In this document: positions 1 through 6,719 of the stretch, piece by piece
How positions within the stretch are numbered: position 1 is the stretch's first letter
How the letters are laid out: each line of letters starts with the position of its first letter
NCBI GenBank assembly: GCA_016928495.1
Contig: JAFGKQ010000139.1
Span: 1 to 17,959, forward strand
Source: Candidatus Fermentibacterales bacterium
GTDB lineage: Bacteria; Fermentibacterota; Fermentibacteria; Fermentibacterales; JAFGKQ01
DNA: 17,959 bases
Direction: 5' to 3'
Notes under the pieces: model-generated
The model's input: the letters and a program-made list of their open reading frames with translations, nothing else
What the model was told of the DNA's origin: nothing
Databases searched by the model: none
Made by a program: the position numbers and the translations under genes

Positions 1-119
1 GCCGTCACGACGCCCCCGAAGCCCGCGGATGCGATCAGCCCGGGTATCCTCGACGGGTCCAGGAGCCCTCTTCCGAAGCTGCAGTAGCTCCTCACCGCAG
101 GCAGAACGTACTCCTCCAT
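1..119 (-). CDS. N-terminal fragment of a probable PHP-domain / DnaE-like DNA polymerase III alpha protein (runs off left edge)
   Basis: Only the first 39 or so codons lie in the window. The minus-strand frame from the ATG at 119 is open to base 1 and reads MEEYVLPAVRSYCSFGRG followed by LLDPSRIPGLIASAGFGG. It lines up without gaps with the start of the PHP domain of bacterial DnaE, where a hydrophobic strand and an H-x-H-S metal motif are followed by a short helix and a hydrophobic strand. Here the H-x-H-S positions read A-V-R-S, so both metal-binding histidines are missing, as in PHP domains that have lost catalysis. No good ribosome-binding site precedes the ATG. A TTG at 137 with AAGGTG five bases upstream is an alternative start that adds six residues. 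The match is short, so the family call is tentative. Another PHP-family protein is possible. Confidence 0.45.
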   Translation of the reverse strand, partial: MEEYVLPAVRSYCSFGRGLLDPSRIPGLIASAGFGGVVT

Positions 120-122
120 GGA

Positions 123-154
123 ACTATAAGTAAACAAAAGTTCACCTTGGTCAA
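123..154 (-). promoter_or_regulatory. possible promoter for the left-edge gene in an AT-rich intergenic patch
   Basis: On the minus strand TTGACC (154-149) is followed by TATAGT (128-123), but the 20-base spacer is longer than usual. The patch 121-146 is clearly AT-rich against the GC-rich surroundings. It sits between two divergent genes (left edge and 281). I see no convincing promoter on the plus strand in 120-280. If the left-edge gene starts at TTG 137 this assignment fails. Confidence 0.2.
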
Positions 155-280
155 GTGCGGACGACTGGCGTCCCTCTCGGCCTTGCCGTAGGTTTGGGCG
201 AGCGACAACAGGCGCCGGGGAACCGTGCTGCGTCTGGTGAAGCCCATTGGAAAACGGTCAACGCAGAAGGAGAAGAAGAC

Positions 281-1162
281 GTGAGGACAACTACAGCCGG
301 CAGCTTCGCGGCGCTGCTGATCCTGATGCCGCATCTGGTTGTGCTGGGCGCCGCCTCGGCCCAGCCTGTCATCATCGACCACACCTGCGAGGCCCTGGAC
401 CTGATACCGATGAGCTGGATCCAGACCGTCCAGAGCACGATGAAGCTCCATTACGCGCACACCTCGCACGGAAGCCAACTCACGACGGGAGTCGAGCGCA
501 TCGAGGACGATGATCCAGACTACGATGTCGAGATAGGCTACTGCTACCTGCCCGACGCGCCAGGCGCGCTATGCATCTTCGACGGCCAGGAGGCCGAGAC
601 CTACATCACCCCGGAGCTCTACTGGGAGAGCAAGGAGGGAATGGACTACACCAGGGCCGTCCTCAACAACAATCCCGAGATCAACACCTCCATGTGGTGC
701 TGGTGCTGCCAGCTCGACTACTACGGTGAGGGGCAGGTCCAGGCCTACCTGGACTCGATGTGCGTGCTGGAGTCCGAGTTCCCTGCCGTAACGTTCGTGT
801 TCATGACCGGCAACGCCCAGGCGGAGGACGGCGACGGCTACAACAGGCACCAGAGGAACGAGCAGATCCGGGACTTCTGCGTGGCCAACGACAGGGTGCT
901 GTTCGATTTCGCCGATCTCGACTGCTGGTGGTTCAACCCGGACACCGAGGAGTGGGAGCACCACACCTACAGCTACGGCGGAACGGACATCCCCTCCGAG
1001 CACCCCCAGTTCTACGGCGACGAGGCCGGCCACACGACCTTCGAGAGCTGCGAGCAGAAGGGCCGGGCCCTCTGGTGGATGATGGCCGTTCTGGCCGGCT
1101 GGGAGGGCGCTGAGCTGGAGCAGCAGACCTGGGGCGGCATACGTGGGATGTTCGGCGACTGA
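281..1162 (+). CDS. exported cysteine-rich protein of unknown function, possibly SGNH-hydrolase-like
   Basis: The chosen start is GTG 281, because AAGGAG lies eight bases upstream (267-272) and a signal peptide follows at once: positive MRTTT, a hydrophobic core up to about residue 25, and ASA|QP as the likely cleavage site. The product is 293 residues. The mature part contains ten cysteines, including a CWCC cluster, which suits disulphides outside the cytoplasm. It is also rich in Trp, Tyr and acidic residues. The motif HTSHGSQ near the mature N-terminus, a strand ending FVFMTGN, the segment ANDRVLFDFADL and a late DEAGHTTFE are arranged somewhat like the Ser, Gly/Asn and Asp-His blocks of SGNH esterases. 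That is inference only, and I cannot name the family with certainty. An esterase-like exported protein follows 20 bp later, probably in the same transcript. Confidence 0.72.
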   Translation: MRTTTAGSFAALLILMPHLVVLGAASAQPVIIDHTCEALDLIPMSWIQTVQSTMKLHYAHTSHGSQLTTGVERIEDDDPDYDVEIGYCYLPDAPGALCIFDGQEAETYITPELYWESKEGMDYTRAVLNNNPEINTSMWCWCCQLDYYGEGQVQAYLDSMCVLESEFPAVTFVFMTGNAQAEDGDGYNRHQRNEQIRDFCVANDRVLFDFADLDCWWFNPDTEEWEHHTYSYGGTDIPSEHPQFYGDEAGHTTFESCEQKGRALWWMMAVLAGWEGAELEQQTWGGIRGMFGD

Positions 1163-1182
1163 GCACGGGAACGGAGACTCCG

Positions 1183-2316
1183 ATGCGAGCGATCCCGACG
1201 ACTGCAGCGCTGCTGGCTCTCATGGCCCTGGCCTCTGCCGGGGCCCATGCCCGGGCGGCAACGGGCCAGTGGCAGATCGACCCGGAGACCATAGACCCCT
1301 TCAGGCTGAGCAGCGGCGAGTTCCTGGACGCCAACCCGGACGGGCTTCTCTACGAGGCCCGTGCGGCTTACGAAGCTGCCGACTACGAGCGCGCGGCCCG
1401 CTACTATCTGGCCGCTCTCAGACTCAACATCACGGACGCCGGGAGCATATACAACCTGGCCTGCTGCTTCGGCCTCCTCGGGGAGGAGAGACTGGCCGCC
1501 CTCTACCTTCTCCGGTCCTTCCGGGCGGGCTTCGACGACCTGGACTGGGCGAAGGGCGACCCGGATTTCAACGCGGTGAGGGAGTCCGGCATCTTCGTCA
1601 CCCTGATCGACAGCCTGGAGAGCGCTCGCGCCCAGTTCGCGGACGGTCTCGTGATGACCTACAACGAAGCGGGGGCTGTCCTGCCCTGCTGGATCAGGGC
1701 TCCCCGGCCCCCCACGGATGCAGCGGCCTCCAGGCTGGTCGTAGGACTCCACGGCTACGGCAGCAACCCGGAGTCGTTCTCCGGGCTCTACGACAGGCTC
1801 GAGCAACCCGATTTCGTGTTCGCTGCCCCGCAGGCGCCCTACGCCTTCTCGCTCGGACCCGGGCTGGGGTACAGCTGGGGCGCCTGGAGCGAGACCGACT
1901 CCACCCTCTGGAGCCGGGCAGCTCTGGAGACCGAGGAGTACGTTCTCCGGGTCACGGAGAACCTCAGAGCGCTGTTCGAGGCGGACGAGGTGTTCCTGCT
2001 CGGGTTCTCACAGGGAGCCGGCTTCGCCTACGACATAGCGCTAAGGAACCCCGAGGCCTTCGATGGGCTGATCTGCTTCGCCGGCCATCTGGACACCACC
2101 TGGGTCAGCCCCGGGCAGATCAGGTCGGCCAGCGACCTCAGAGTCTTCGTCGCACACGGCTACGAGGACCGGACCATTCCTTTCGAGAGCGCCGAGGAGG
2201 CGGTCGCCGTTCTGGAAGATGCCGGGTTCGATGTGCGCATGTTCGGCTTCACCGGGGGGCACTCCGTGCCGCCGGAGGCTCTCGAGGCTGCCCATGGCTG
2301 GATGAACGGCGACTGA
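1183..2316 (+). CDS. exported TPR-like plus phospholipase/carboxylesterase-type alpha/beta hydrolase
   Basis: The ATG at 1183 has GGAGA five bases upstream and starts a 377-residue protein. An N-terminal signal peptide (hydrophobic to about residue 20, then AHARAA) indicates export. Residues of roughly 45-125 form helical repeats of TPR type (YEAADYERAARYYLAAL, then SIYNLACCFGLLGEERLAAL). The C-terminal half is an alpha/beta hydrolase of the phospholipase/carboxylesterase (YpfH/esterase D-like) group. It has the oxyanion segment VGLHGYGSNPESF, nucleophile Ser276 in GFSQG, Asp329 in YEDRTIPFE and His360 in GGHSVPPE, so the catalytic triad is complete. The substrate is probably a carboxylic ester but cannot be read from the sequence. 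The TPR part may hold a partner, perhaps the exported protein encoded just upstream. The hydrolase fold is secure and the biological role is unknown. Confidence 0.88.
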   Translation: MRAIPTTAALLALMALASAGAHARAATGQWQIDPETIDPFRLSSGEFLDANPDGLLYEARAAYEAADYERAARYYLAALRLNITDAGSIYNLACCFGLLGEERLAALYLLRSFRAGFDDLDWAKGDPDFNAVRESGIFVTLIDSLESARAQFADGLVMTYNEAGAVLPCWIRAPRPPTDAAASRLVVGLHGYGSNPESFSGLYDRLEQPDFVFAAPQAPYAFSLGPGLGYSWGAWSETDSTLWSRAALETEEYVLRVTENLRALFEADEVFLLGFSQGAGFAYDIALRNPEAFDGLICFAGHLDTTWVSPGQIRSASDLRVFVAHGYEDRTIPFESAEEAVAVLEDAGFDVRMFGFTGGHSVPPEALEAAHGWMNGD

Positions 2317-2336
2317 GGTCGCAGCGCCGGAGAAGG

Positions 2337-2365
2337 TTGCCACGAGACCGCGCATTGTTTAGAAT
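2337..2365 (+). promoter_or_regulatory. sigma70-type promoter upstream of the GNAT gene
   Basis: TTGCCA (2337-2342) and TAGAAT (2360-2365) are separated by exactly 17 bases, and each has one mismatch to consensus. Transcription would start near 2372, giving a leader of about 70 bases before the ATG at 2445. This is one of the best promoter matches in the window. Confidence 0.55.
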
Positions 2366-2408
2366 GGCGCTTCGAGCGGCAATAACTTCCGAGTAAGCAT
2401 GTAAGGTT

Positions 2409-2427
2409 TGGAACACAGCGTATTCCA
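2409..2427. repeat. short inverted repeat in the GNAT leader
   Basis: TGGAA (2409-2413) and TTCCA (2423-2427) form a 5-base dyad with a 9-base centre, between the promoter and the start codon. It could be an operator half-site pair or chance. The TTCCAC/GTGGAA type of sequence recurs in the next intergenic gap (3029-3046). Confidence 0.2.
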
Positions 2428-2444
2428 CAGGGTACGATAACACG

Positions 2445-3011
2445 ATGAAGACACGTTCGGACTTCCTCACGCTCGAGCTCCGGGACATCAGGCTCTCGGA
2501 CCTTCCCTCGCTCGAGAGCTGGGGCGCGGCCATAGACTACGCCAGATACATGAGCCGCCTTTCGCCTTTCTGCTTCGACGGCTCCCTCGCCGACCAGAAC
2601 AGGTCCTTCGTGTGGTTCGCGATAGTCGTTGACGGCAGGGACTCCGGCACCGTCTGGATCGAGAGGAAGCCCTTCCAGAAGGATGTGGGGGTCCTGGGCA
2701 TCCTGCTCGCCCGCAAGTCTCTTTTCGACAGGGGAATCGGGCGCGCAGCCATACGCAGGGCCGTCACGATCGCCCGGAACGCCCTGGGTGTCAGCAGCGT
2801 CAGGCTCCACGTGCGGCAGACCAACCTCAGGGCGATATCCTGCTATCGCCACTGCGGCTTCCGCATTACCGCCAGCGCCGAGACGACCTTTCCGGACGGC
2901 GCCAGGATCCCTTTCCACAGGATGGAGCTGGACCTGGCTGCCGGGGTCCCCCGCCACGCTTCCCCATCGCCCGCTCACGAGGTCGAGCTTCCACGGGTCA
3001 GCGGCAAGTAG
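2445..3011 (+). CDS. GNAT-family N-acetyltransferase
   Basis: This 188-residue protein has the GNAT fold, which transfers acetyl from acetyl-CoA to an amine. An N-terminal LELRDIRLSDLPSLESW strand-helix leads to a central beta segment (GTVWIERKPFQKDVGVLGI). The acetyl-CoA pyrophosphate-binding turn is DRGIGRAAIRRAV, and the late motif is NLRAISCYRHCGF, the usual N-x-x-A-x-x-x-Y-x-x-x-G-F pattern. The last 20 or so residues lie past the fold and look disordered. The acceptor cannot be deduced, and it may be a protein N-terminus, a small molecule or a sugar. It has its own promoter (2337-2365). No strong Shine-Dalgarno sequence precedes the ATG, only AGGG further upstream than usual. Adjacent methyltransferase and glycosyltransferase genes are a weak hint of a role in glycan or metabolite modification. 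Confidence 0.85.
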   Translation: MKTRSDFLTLELRDIRLSDLPSLESWGAAIDYARYMSRLSPFCFDGSLADQNRSFVWFAIVVDGRDSGTVWIERKPFQKDVGVLGILLARKSLFDRGIGRAAIRRAVTIARNALGVSSVRLHVRQTNLRAISCYRHCGFRITASAETTFPDGARIPFHRMELDLAAGVPRHASPSPAHEVELPRVSGK

Positions 3012-3023
3012 CGGCCTCACGGT

Positions 3024-3052
3024 TTGACTTCCACCCTTCGGTGGAATAGACC
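3024..3052 (+). promoter_or_regulatory. possible promoter with a perfect 7-base inverted repeat filling the spacer
   Basis: TTGACT (3024-3029) and a weak TAGACC (3047-3052) are 17 bases apart. Almost the whole interval is a perfect dyad: TTCCACC (3029-3035), loop CTTC, GGTGGAA (3040-3046). The dyad could be an operator for a regulator that blocks RNA polymerase, or an RNA hairpin for a transcript arriving from the GNAT gene. No T-run follows, so it is not a standard intrinsic terminator. If the promoter is real, the transcript would begin only a few bases before the ATG at 3062. Confidence 0.35.
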
Positions 3053-3061
3053 TTACCAACC

Positions 3062-3865
3062 ATGCCTGAGAAGAAGCTCGAGGAGGGTTCCGAGCAGAAG
3101 CGCCGCTGGGCCGCATTCTGGACCAGGGGCCGGCCTCTGGACGAGATCTACGACAACGACGACAGGATCGTAGAGGAGACCCTCCGAACGACGCCCGTGG
3201 AGGGGTGGCTCATACTCGAGGTAGGCGCGGCCACAGCCCGTGACAGCGTGTCTCTCTCGAGCCACGGCGCCACGGCCGTGGCACTCGACTATGTTCCGGA
3301 GGCGCTGGCTCTTGCCAGGCAGGCGGCAACCTCCGCGGGGAGCCCTCTTCTCCTGGTCTGCGGCGACGCGGAGAGTCTCCCGTTCGCTGACGGCGTCTTC
3401 GACATGGTCTTCCATCAGGGGGTCCTCGAGCACTTCAGGGATCCCGGCCGGCTCGTGTCAGAGAACGCACGTGTTCTTCGCGACGACGGAGTCCTGCTGG
3501 TGGATGTCCCTCAGACCTTCCACGTCTACACGCTGCTGAAGAAGCCCCTGATCGCTCTGGGCAGGTGGTTCGCCGGCTGGGAGACCCAGTTCACCAGAGG
3601 CGGCCTGGAGAGGCTCCTGAGCGACTCCGGCCTCATGCCGTTCCGGGCCTACGGCCGCTTCTTCTCTCCCTCGCTGGCCTACAGGGTCCTCAGGGAGGCT
3701 CTGATGAGGCTCGGAGTCAGGCTTCCGCTCAGGCCGGTCATACTCCCTCCGCTCCACAGGTTGCGCCGTAGCCTGCGCACCGGAGTGGAGAGGAGGCTCG
3801 GACCCAGGCTCGGCTACGTCCTGGGGGTGTTCGCCAGGAAGCAACACGGGACCGGGGGTACATGA
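3062..3865 (+). CDS. class I SAM-dependent methyltransferase (methyltransferase type 11-like)
   Basis: The 267-residue protein carries a Rossmann-type methyltransferase domain at about residues 40-150. Motif I is ILEVGAATARDS, followed by the acidic strand end VALDYVPEALALA, the adenine-contact segment CGDAESLPF, and motif IV/post-IV FDMVFHQGVLEHFRDPGRLV with VLRDDGVLLVDVP. Motif I has Ala where the family usually has Gly (VGxGxG), which is noted as a finding. The last 100 or so residues are basic and hydrophobic and may bind a membrane or an acceptor. The stop overlaps the start of the glycosyltransferase (ATGA), so the two are translated together. A lipid- or glycan-linked acceptor is therefore likely but unproven. 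No Shine-Dalgarno sequence lies ahead of the ATG. Confidence 0.87.
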   Translation: MPEKKLEEGSEQKRRWAAFWTRGRPLDEIYDNDDRIVEETLRTTPVEGWLILEVGAATARDSVSLSSHGATAVALDYVPEALALARQAATSAGSPLLLVCGDAESLPFADGVFDMVFHQGVLEHFRDPGRLVSENARVLRDDGVLLVDVPQTFHVYTLLKKPLIALGRWFAGWETQFTRGGLERLLSDSGLMPFRAYGRFFSPSLAYRVLREALMRLGVRLPLRPVILPPLHRLRRSLRTGVERRLGPRLGYVLGVFARKQHGTGGT

Positions 3866-4995
3866 GGATACTGGTGCTGAACTGGAGGGACATCCGGAAC
3901 CCCGACATGGGAGGCGCCGAGGTCCACCTGCACGAGATAATGAAGCGGGTCGCGTCGGCCGGCCACGATGTCCTCCAGGTCTCACACTCCGTGAAGGGCC
4001 TTCCGGATTCGGAGACGATCGACGGCATCCGGATAGTCCGCAGGGGCGGCCGGCTCACCTTCAACCTCGGCCTCCGCCGCTTCTGCGAGCGGCTGGACGG
4101 CAGCTTCGACCTCATAATCGAAGACCTCTGCAAGCTGCCTTTCTACTCGCCGCGATGGGGGATGGCGCCGGTGATGGTCGTGGTGCCCCATCTCTTCGGG
4201 ACCACCGCCTACAGGGAGGTCTCACTTCCGCTGGCCCTCTACGTCAACGCTCTGGAGAAGCTCATACCTTCGGTGTATGCGGGCAGTCCCTTCGTGGCCA
4301 TCTCTCAGAGCACCAAGGCCGACCTGGTGCGAAGGGGCATTCAGCAGGACTCGATCAGCGTTGTGGAATGCGGGATCGACACCGCGCACTACCACCCGGT
4401 AGCCGGCGTCACTGCCGCGCCCGGGACGATGCTCTACGTTGGCAGGCTGAAGAGATACAAGGGGATACAGTATATCCTGAAGGCCCTGTCCGCACTGGCT
4501 CGTCGGGGCCATGACTATCGGCTCGTGCTGCAGGGCACCGGCGACTACGAGGGACCCCTCCGAAGGATGGCCGCGGGGCTCGAGGGCCTGGAGGGGCGCG
4601 TCGATTTCCAGGGAAGGGTGAGTGAGGTCAGGAAGCTGGAGTGGCTCACGAGAGCCTGGGTCGCTGTCTTCCCCTCGGAGAAGGAGGGCTGGGGACTCAC
4701 GGTCATCGAGGCCAACGCGTGCGGCACCTCCGTCGTGGCCAGCAACAGCGACGGCCTGAGGGACTCGGTGAGGCATGGGGAAACCGGATACCTGGTGCCG
4801 CAAGCGGCCGCCTGGGCAGGCCTGAGCGAATCCGGGCGGTGCGAGGAGCTGGAGCGCACACTCGAGACGGTGCTCTCGGACCCGGAGCACCATTCGAGGA
4901 TGAAGCCCGCCTGCCTGCAGTGGGCGCGACGCTTCTCCTGGGACGAGACGGGGCGCAGGATGCTGGCCCTCATCGAGAAGGCAGCGGCAGGCTAG
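3862..4995 (+). CDS. glycosyltransferase family 4 (GT-B fold)
   Basis: This 377-residue retaining GT4 enzyme transfers a sugar from a nucleotide-sugar donor. The N-terminal domain opens with LVLNWRDIRNPDMGGAEVH, the usual glycine-rich acceptor-domain loop, then HEIMKRVASAGHDV. The linker region shows ECGIDTAHYHP and the C-terminal domain begins with LYVGRLKRYKGI. The donor-site E-x7-E motif is in FPSEKEGWGLTVIEANACG, followed by VVASNSDGLRDSV and ETGYLVP. It overlaps the upstream methyltransferase by four bases (ATGA), which indicates coupled translation. The pair fits assembly of a surface polysaccharide or glycolipid. The donor and acceptor cannot be read from sequence. Convergent with the metallophosphoesterase, with 12 bp between stops and no visible terminator hairpin. 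Confidence 0.92.
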   Translation: MRILVLNWRDIRNPDMGGAEVHLHEIMKRVASAGHDVLQVSHSVKGLPDSETIDGIRIVRRGGRLTFNLGLRRFCERLDGSFDLIIEDLCKLPFYSPRWGMAPVMVVVPHLFGTTAYREVSLPLALYVNALEKLIPSVYAGSPFVAISQSTKADLVRRGIQQDSISVVECGIDTAHYHPVAGVTAAPGTMLYVGRLKRYKGIQYILKALSALARRGHDYRLVLQGTGDYEGPLRRMAAGLEGLEGRVDFQGRVSEVRKLEWLTRAWVAVFPSEKEGWGLTVIEANACGTSVVASNSDGLRDSVRHGETGYLVPQAAAWAGLSESGRCEELERTLETVLSDPEHHSRMKPACLQWARRFSWDETGRRMLALIEKAAAG

Positions 4996-5007
4996 CTCCC
5001 CTCAGGC

Positions 5008-5730
5008 CTATCTTCCGTCGAAGAGCCTTGTCGCAAGCACCCTGGGAAGCCCGGCGCCGAGGATCCTGGACGCTGCGCTCTCTACATCGTAGGCGACCCG
5101 AACGTGTCTGAAGCTCTTCCTGTCCATGTCCAGCAGCAGGTAGGCGGCCCGGGGATCACCGTCACGGGGCTGGCCTACGCTCCCGCAGTTGATGATGCAG
5201 GTCGCGTCGCTGTCCAGGCTGCCCGTGTCCGAGAAGCTGGCGCTGCCCTCGGGCGACCAGGCGCAGGGAAGGTGGGTGTGGCCCACCAGGCAGACCAGGC
5301 CGGGCATCGCCCTGTGGGTCCTGATGGCATCGTGCGCATGCATCACGTAGTGCCAGCTACCCGGGTCGGGAGGGTATGAGTGGCACAGGAAGAGCCCCTC
5401 GAAACGAGAGGAGCTCAGCTCGAGCCCGGACAGGTACTCGAGCTCGCCGGCCTCCCGCAGGAGGGGTCTCTGCCACTCTATTGCCTTGGCACCCATATCG
5501 TTGAACCACTCAAGGGAGGTGATGCCGCAGGCTCCGGCATCATGGTTTCCCATGAGGACGATCCCGGCGGCTCCCCTGACGAGGTCGAGGCACTCGACCG
5601 GGGATGCGCCGTACCCCACGATGTCCCCCAGGCAGACCGTGATGTCGGCCTTCTCGCCAGTCCCGTGGGCCAGTACGGCTTCCAGCGCCTCGAGGTTGGC
5701 ATGGATGTCGCTGATGACGCGGATCAGCAC
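5008..5730 (-). CDS. calcineurin-like metallophosphoesterase (YfcE/MJ0936-type family)
   Basis: The 240-residue protein has all five metal-site blocks of the calcineurin-like phosphoesterases: Asp8 and His10 in SDIHAN, Asp36 in GDIVGYG, Asn62 and His63 in GNHD, His117 in CHSYP, and His151 and His153 in GHTH. The late NCGSVGQPRDGDPRA matches small single-domain family members. It hydrolyses a phosphoester with a two-metal centre, and the substrate is not predictable. The start is GTG 5730 with CGGAG five bases upstream. It overlaps the end of nusB by 7 bases, making it the last gene of the long minus-strand run. Because the riboflavin pathway needs a phosphatase that is not otherwise encoded here, this enzyme is a speculative candidate. 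Generic HAD phosphatases usually fill that role. Confidence 0.9.
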   Translation of the reverse strand: MLIRVISDIHANLEALEAVLAHGTGEKADITVCLGDIVGYGASPVECLDLVRGAAGIVLMGNHDAGACGITSLEWFNDMGAKAIEWQRPLLREAGELEYLSGLELSSSRFEGLFLCHSYPPDPGSWHYVMHAHDAIRTHRAMPGLVCLVGHTHLPCAWSPEGSASFSDTGSLDSDATCIINCGSVGQPRDGDPRAAYLLLDMDRKSFRHVRVAYDVESAASRILGAGLPRVLATRLFDGR

Positions 5731-6155
5731 TGCTGCTCCGTTGGCTGCCCCTGGTCCGTCACATCCTTCAGCACGGCATCGAGGACGCCGTTGACGAAGC
5801 TCTTCGAAGCCGACGCCTCGAAGGCCCCGGCCAGCTCGAGGGCCTCATCTATGACCACCGCAGCAGGCGTTCTCATGTAGACCGCCTCGGCAACCGCCTG
5901 CTCCATGATCAGCCTGCACACGATGCTGACCCTGTCCAGCCGCCAGTTGTGCAGCTTCGCCTCGATCAGCGACTCGATCCTCTGCCTGTTCACCTCGACC
6001 GCACGGCCCAGGGAGGTCATCCACTCGATCTGCTCTGCGTGGAACCTGTCTGCTGCGCCGAGATCCGCAAGGTTCTCCTCGAGGCCGGCCCCGTTGATCT
6101 CCCCCGCGTACCTGGCCTGGAGTAGGAACCTCCGGGCCCTGCTCATCACGCCCAT
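5724..6155 (-). CDS. nusB: transcription antitermination factor NusB
   Basis: The 143-residue all-helical protein begins SRARRFLLQARYAGEI, the Arg-rich first helix of NusB that contacts boxA RNA. It continues with NWRLDRVSIVCRLIMEQAVAE and ends with AAVVIDEALELAGAF and SKSFVNGVLDAVL, the conserved helices found in all NusB proteins. With NusE (S10) it binds boxA and supports antitermination, mainly on rRNA operons. Its length is normal for the family. The ribH-nusB gene order is common in bacteria. It starts 39 bp after ribH, the longest gap in this run, and overlaps the metallophosphoesterase by 7 bases. A second in-frame ATG four codons in is an equally possible start. Confidence 0.93.
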   Translation of the reverse strand: MGVMSRARRFLLQARYAGEINGAGLEENLADLGAADRFHAEQIEWMTSLGRAVEVNRQRIESLIEAKLHNWRLDRVSIVCRLIMEQAVAEAVYMRTPAAVVIDEALELAGAFEASASKSFVNGVLDAVLKDVTDQGQPTEQQC

Positions 6156-6194
6156 CGCCTGATCTGCCTCGTCTCGACAGGGGTGGGAGAGCTG

Positions 6195-6719
6195 TCAGCC
6201 CTCGGCCTCTTCTTCCCCTATGCCCTCCTCCTCGGGGCCTTCGGTCTCCAGCTCGATGACCTGCCCGTAGAGGTCGACCATCTCGAGGGCGGAAAGCGCC
6301 GCGTCCCAGCCCCGGTTCCCGGCCTTGGCTCCCGCCCTGTCGAGGGCCTGGTCCACCGTATCGGCGGTCACTATGCCGTAGATCACCGGAACGTGAGAGC
6401 TCAGGGCAAGCTGGGCCACGCCCTTCGCGCTCTCCGCCGCCACGTAGTCGAAGTGCGGGGTCTCCCCCCTTATCACGGCCCCCAGACAGACTATGGCGTC
6501 GTAGCGCTCGGTGTCGACGAGCTTGCCAGCCACCGCGGGGATCTCCCAGGCCCCGGGGACCCAGAAGACATCGATGTCGTCCTCGACGACTCCATGCCTG
6601 TCGAGGCAGTCCAGAGCGCCGTCGAGCAGCCTCTGAGTCACCAGATTGTTGAACCTGCCCGCGACGATCCCGATGCTCAGCCCCTCGCCGCCCAGGAAGC
6701 CCTCATGAATCCACGCCAT
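6195..6719 (-). CDS. ribH: 6,7-dimethyl-8-ribityllumazine synthase with an acidic C-terminal tail
   Basis: The enzyme condenses 5-amino-6-ribitylaminouracil with 3,4-dihydroxy-2-butanone 4-phosphate, the penultimate step of riboflavin synthesis. Diagnostic segments are IVAGRFNNLVTQRLLDGA, the substrate-loop VPGAWEIP, CLGAVIRGETPHFDYV with the catalytic His89, YGIVT, and RAGAKAGNRGWDAA at the phosphate site. At 174 residues it is longer than most lumazine synthases (about 155). The excess is an acidic tail from about residue 157, with most of its residues Glu. A good Shine-Dalgarno (GGAAGGAG, about 8 bases upstream) lies inside the ribBA end, and the two genes overlap by 17 bases. In most bacteria this protein forms pentamers or 60-subunit shells, where the tail would be at a surface. 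Confidence 0.97.
   Translation of the reverse strand: MAWIHEGFLGGEGLSIGIVAGRFNNLVTQRLLDGALDCLDRHGVVEDDIDVFWVPGAWEIPAVAGKLVDTERYDAIVCLGAVIRGETPHFDYVAAESAKGVAQLALSSHVPVIYGIVTADTVDQALDRAGAKAGNRGWDAALSALEMVDLYGQVIELETEGPEEEGIGEEEAEG

Noticed and set aside
155-280. Earlier GTG (155) as start of the exported cysteine-rich protein
   Set aside because: The added 42 residues would place the signal peptide inside the protein, and the ribosome-binding site AAGGAG sits before GTG 281 instead.
2317-2444. Possible tRNA or small RNA gene between the esterase and GNAT genes
   Set aside because: A GCTTCGAGC segment recalls a T-loop, but no cloverleaf can be drawn. The stretch is better explained by a promoter and leader.
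6174-6197. GACAG/CTGTC dyad in the ribH-nusB gap as a terminator
   Set aside because: It has only five base pairs with a ten-base loop and no T-run on the minus strand. It would also cut nusB off from its operon.
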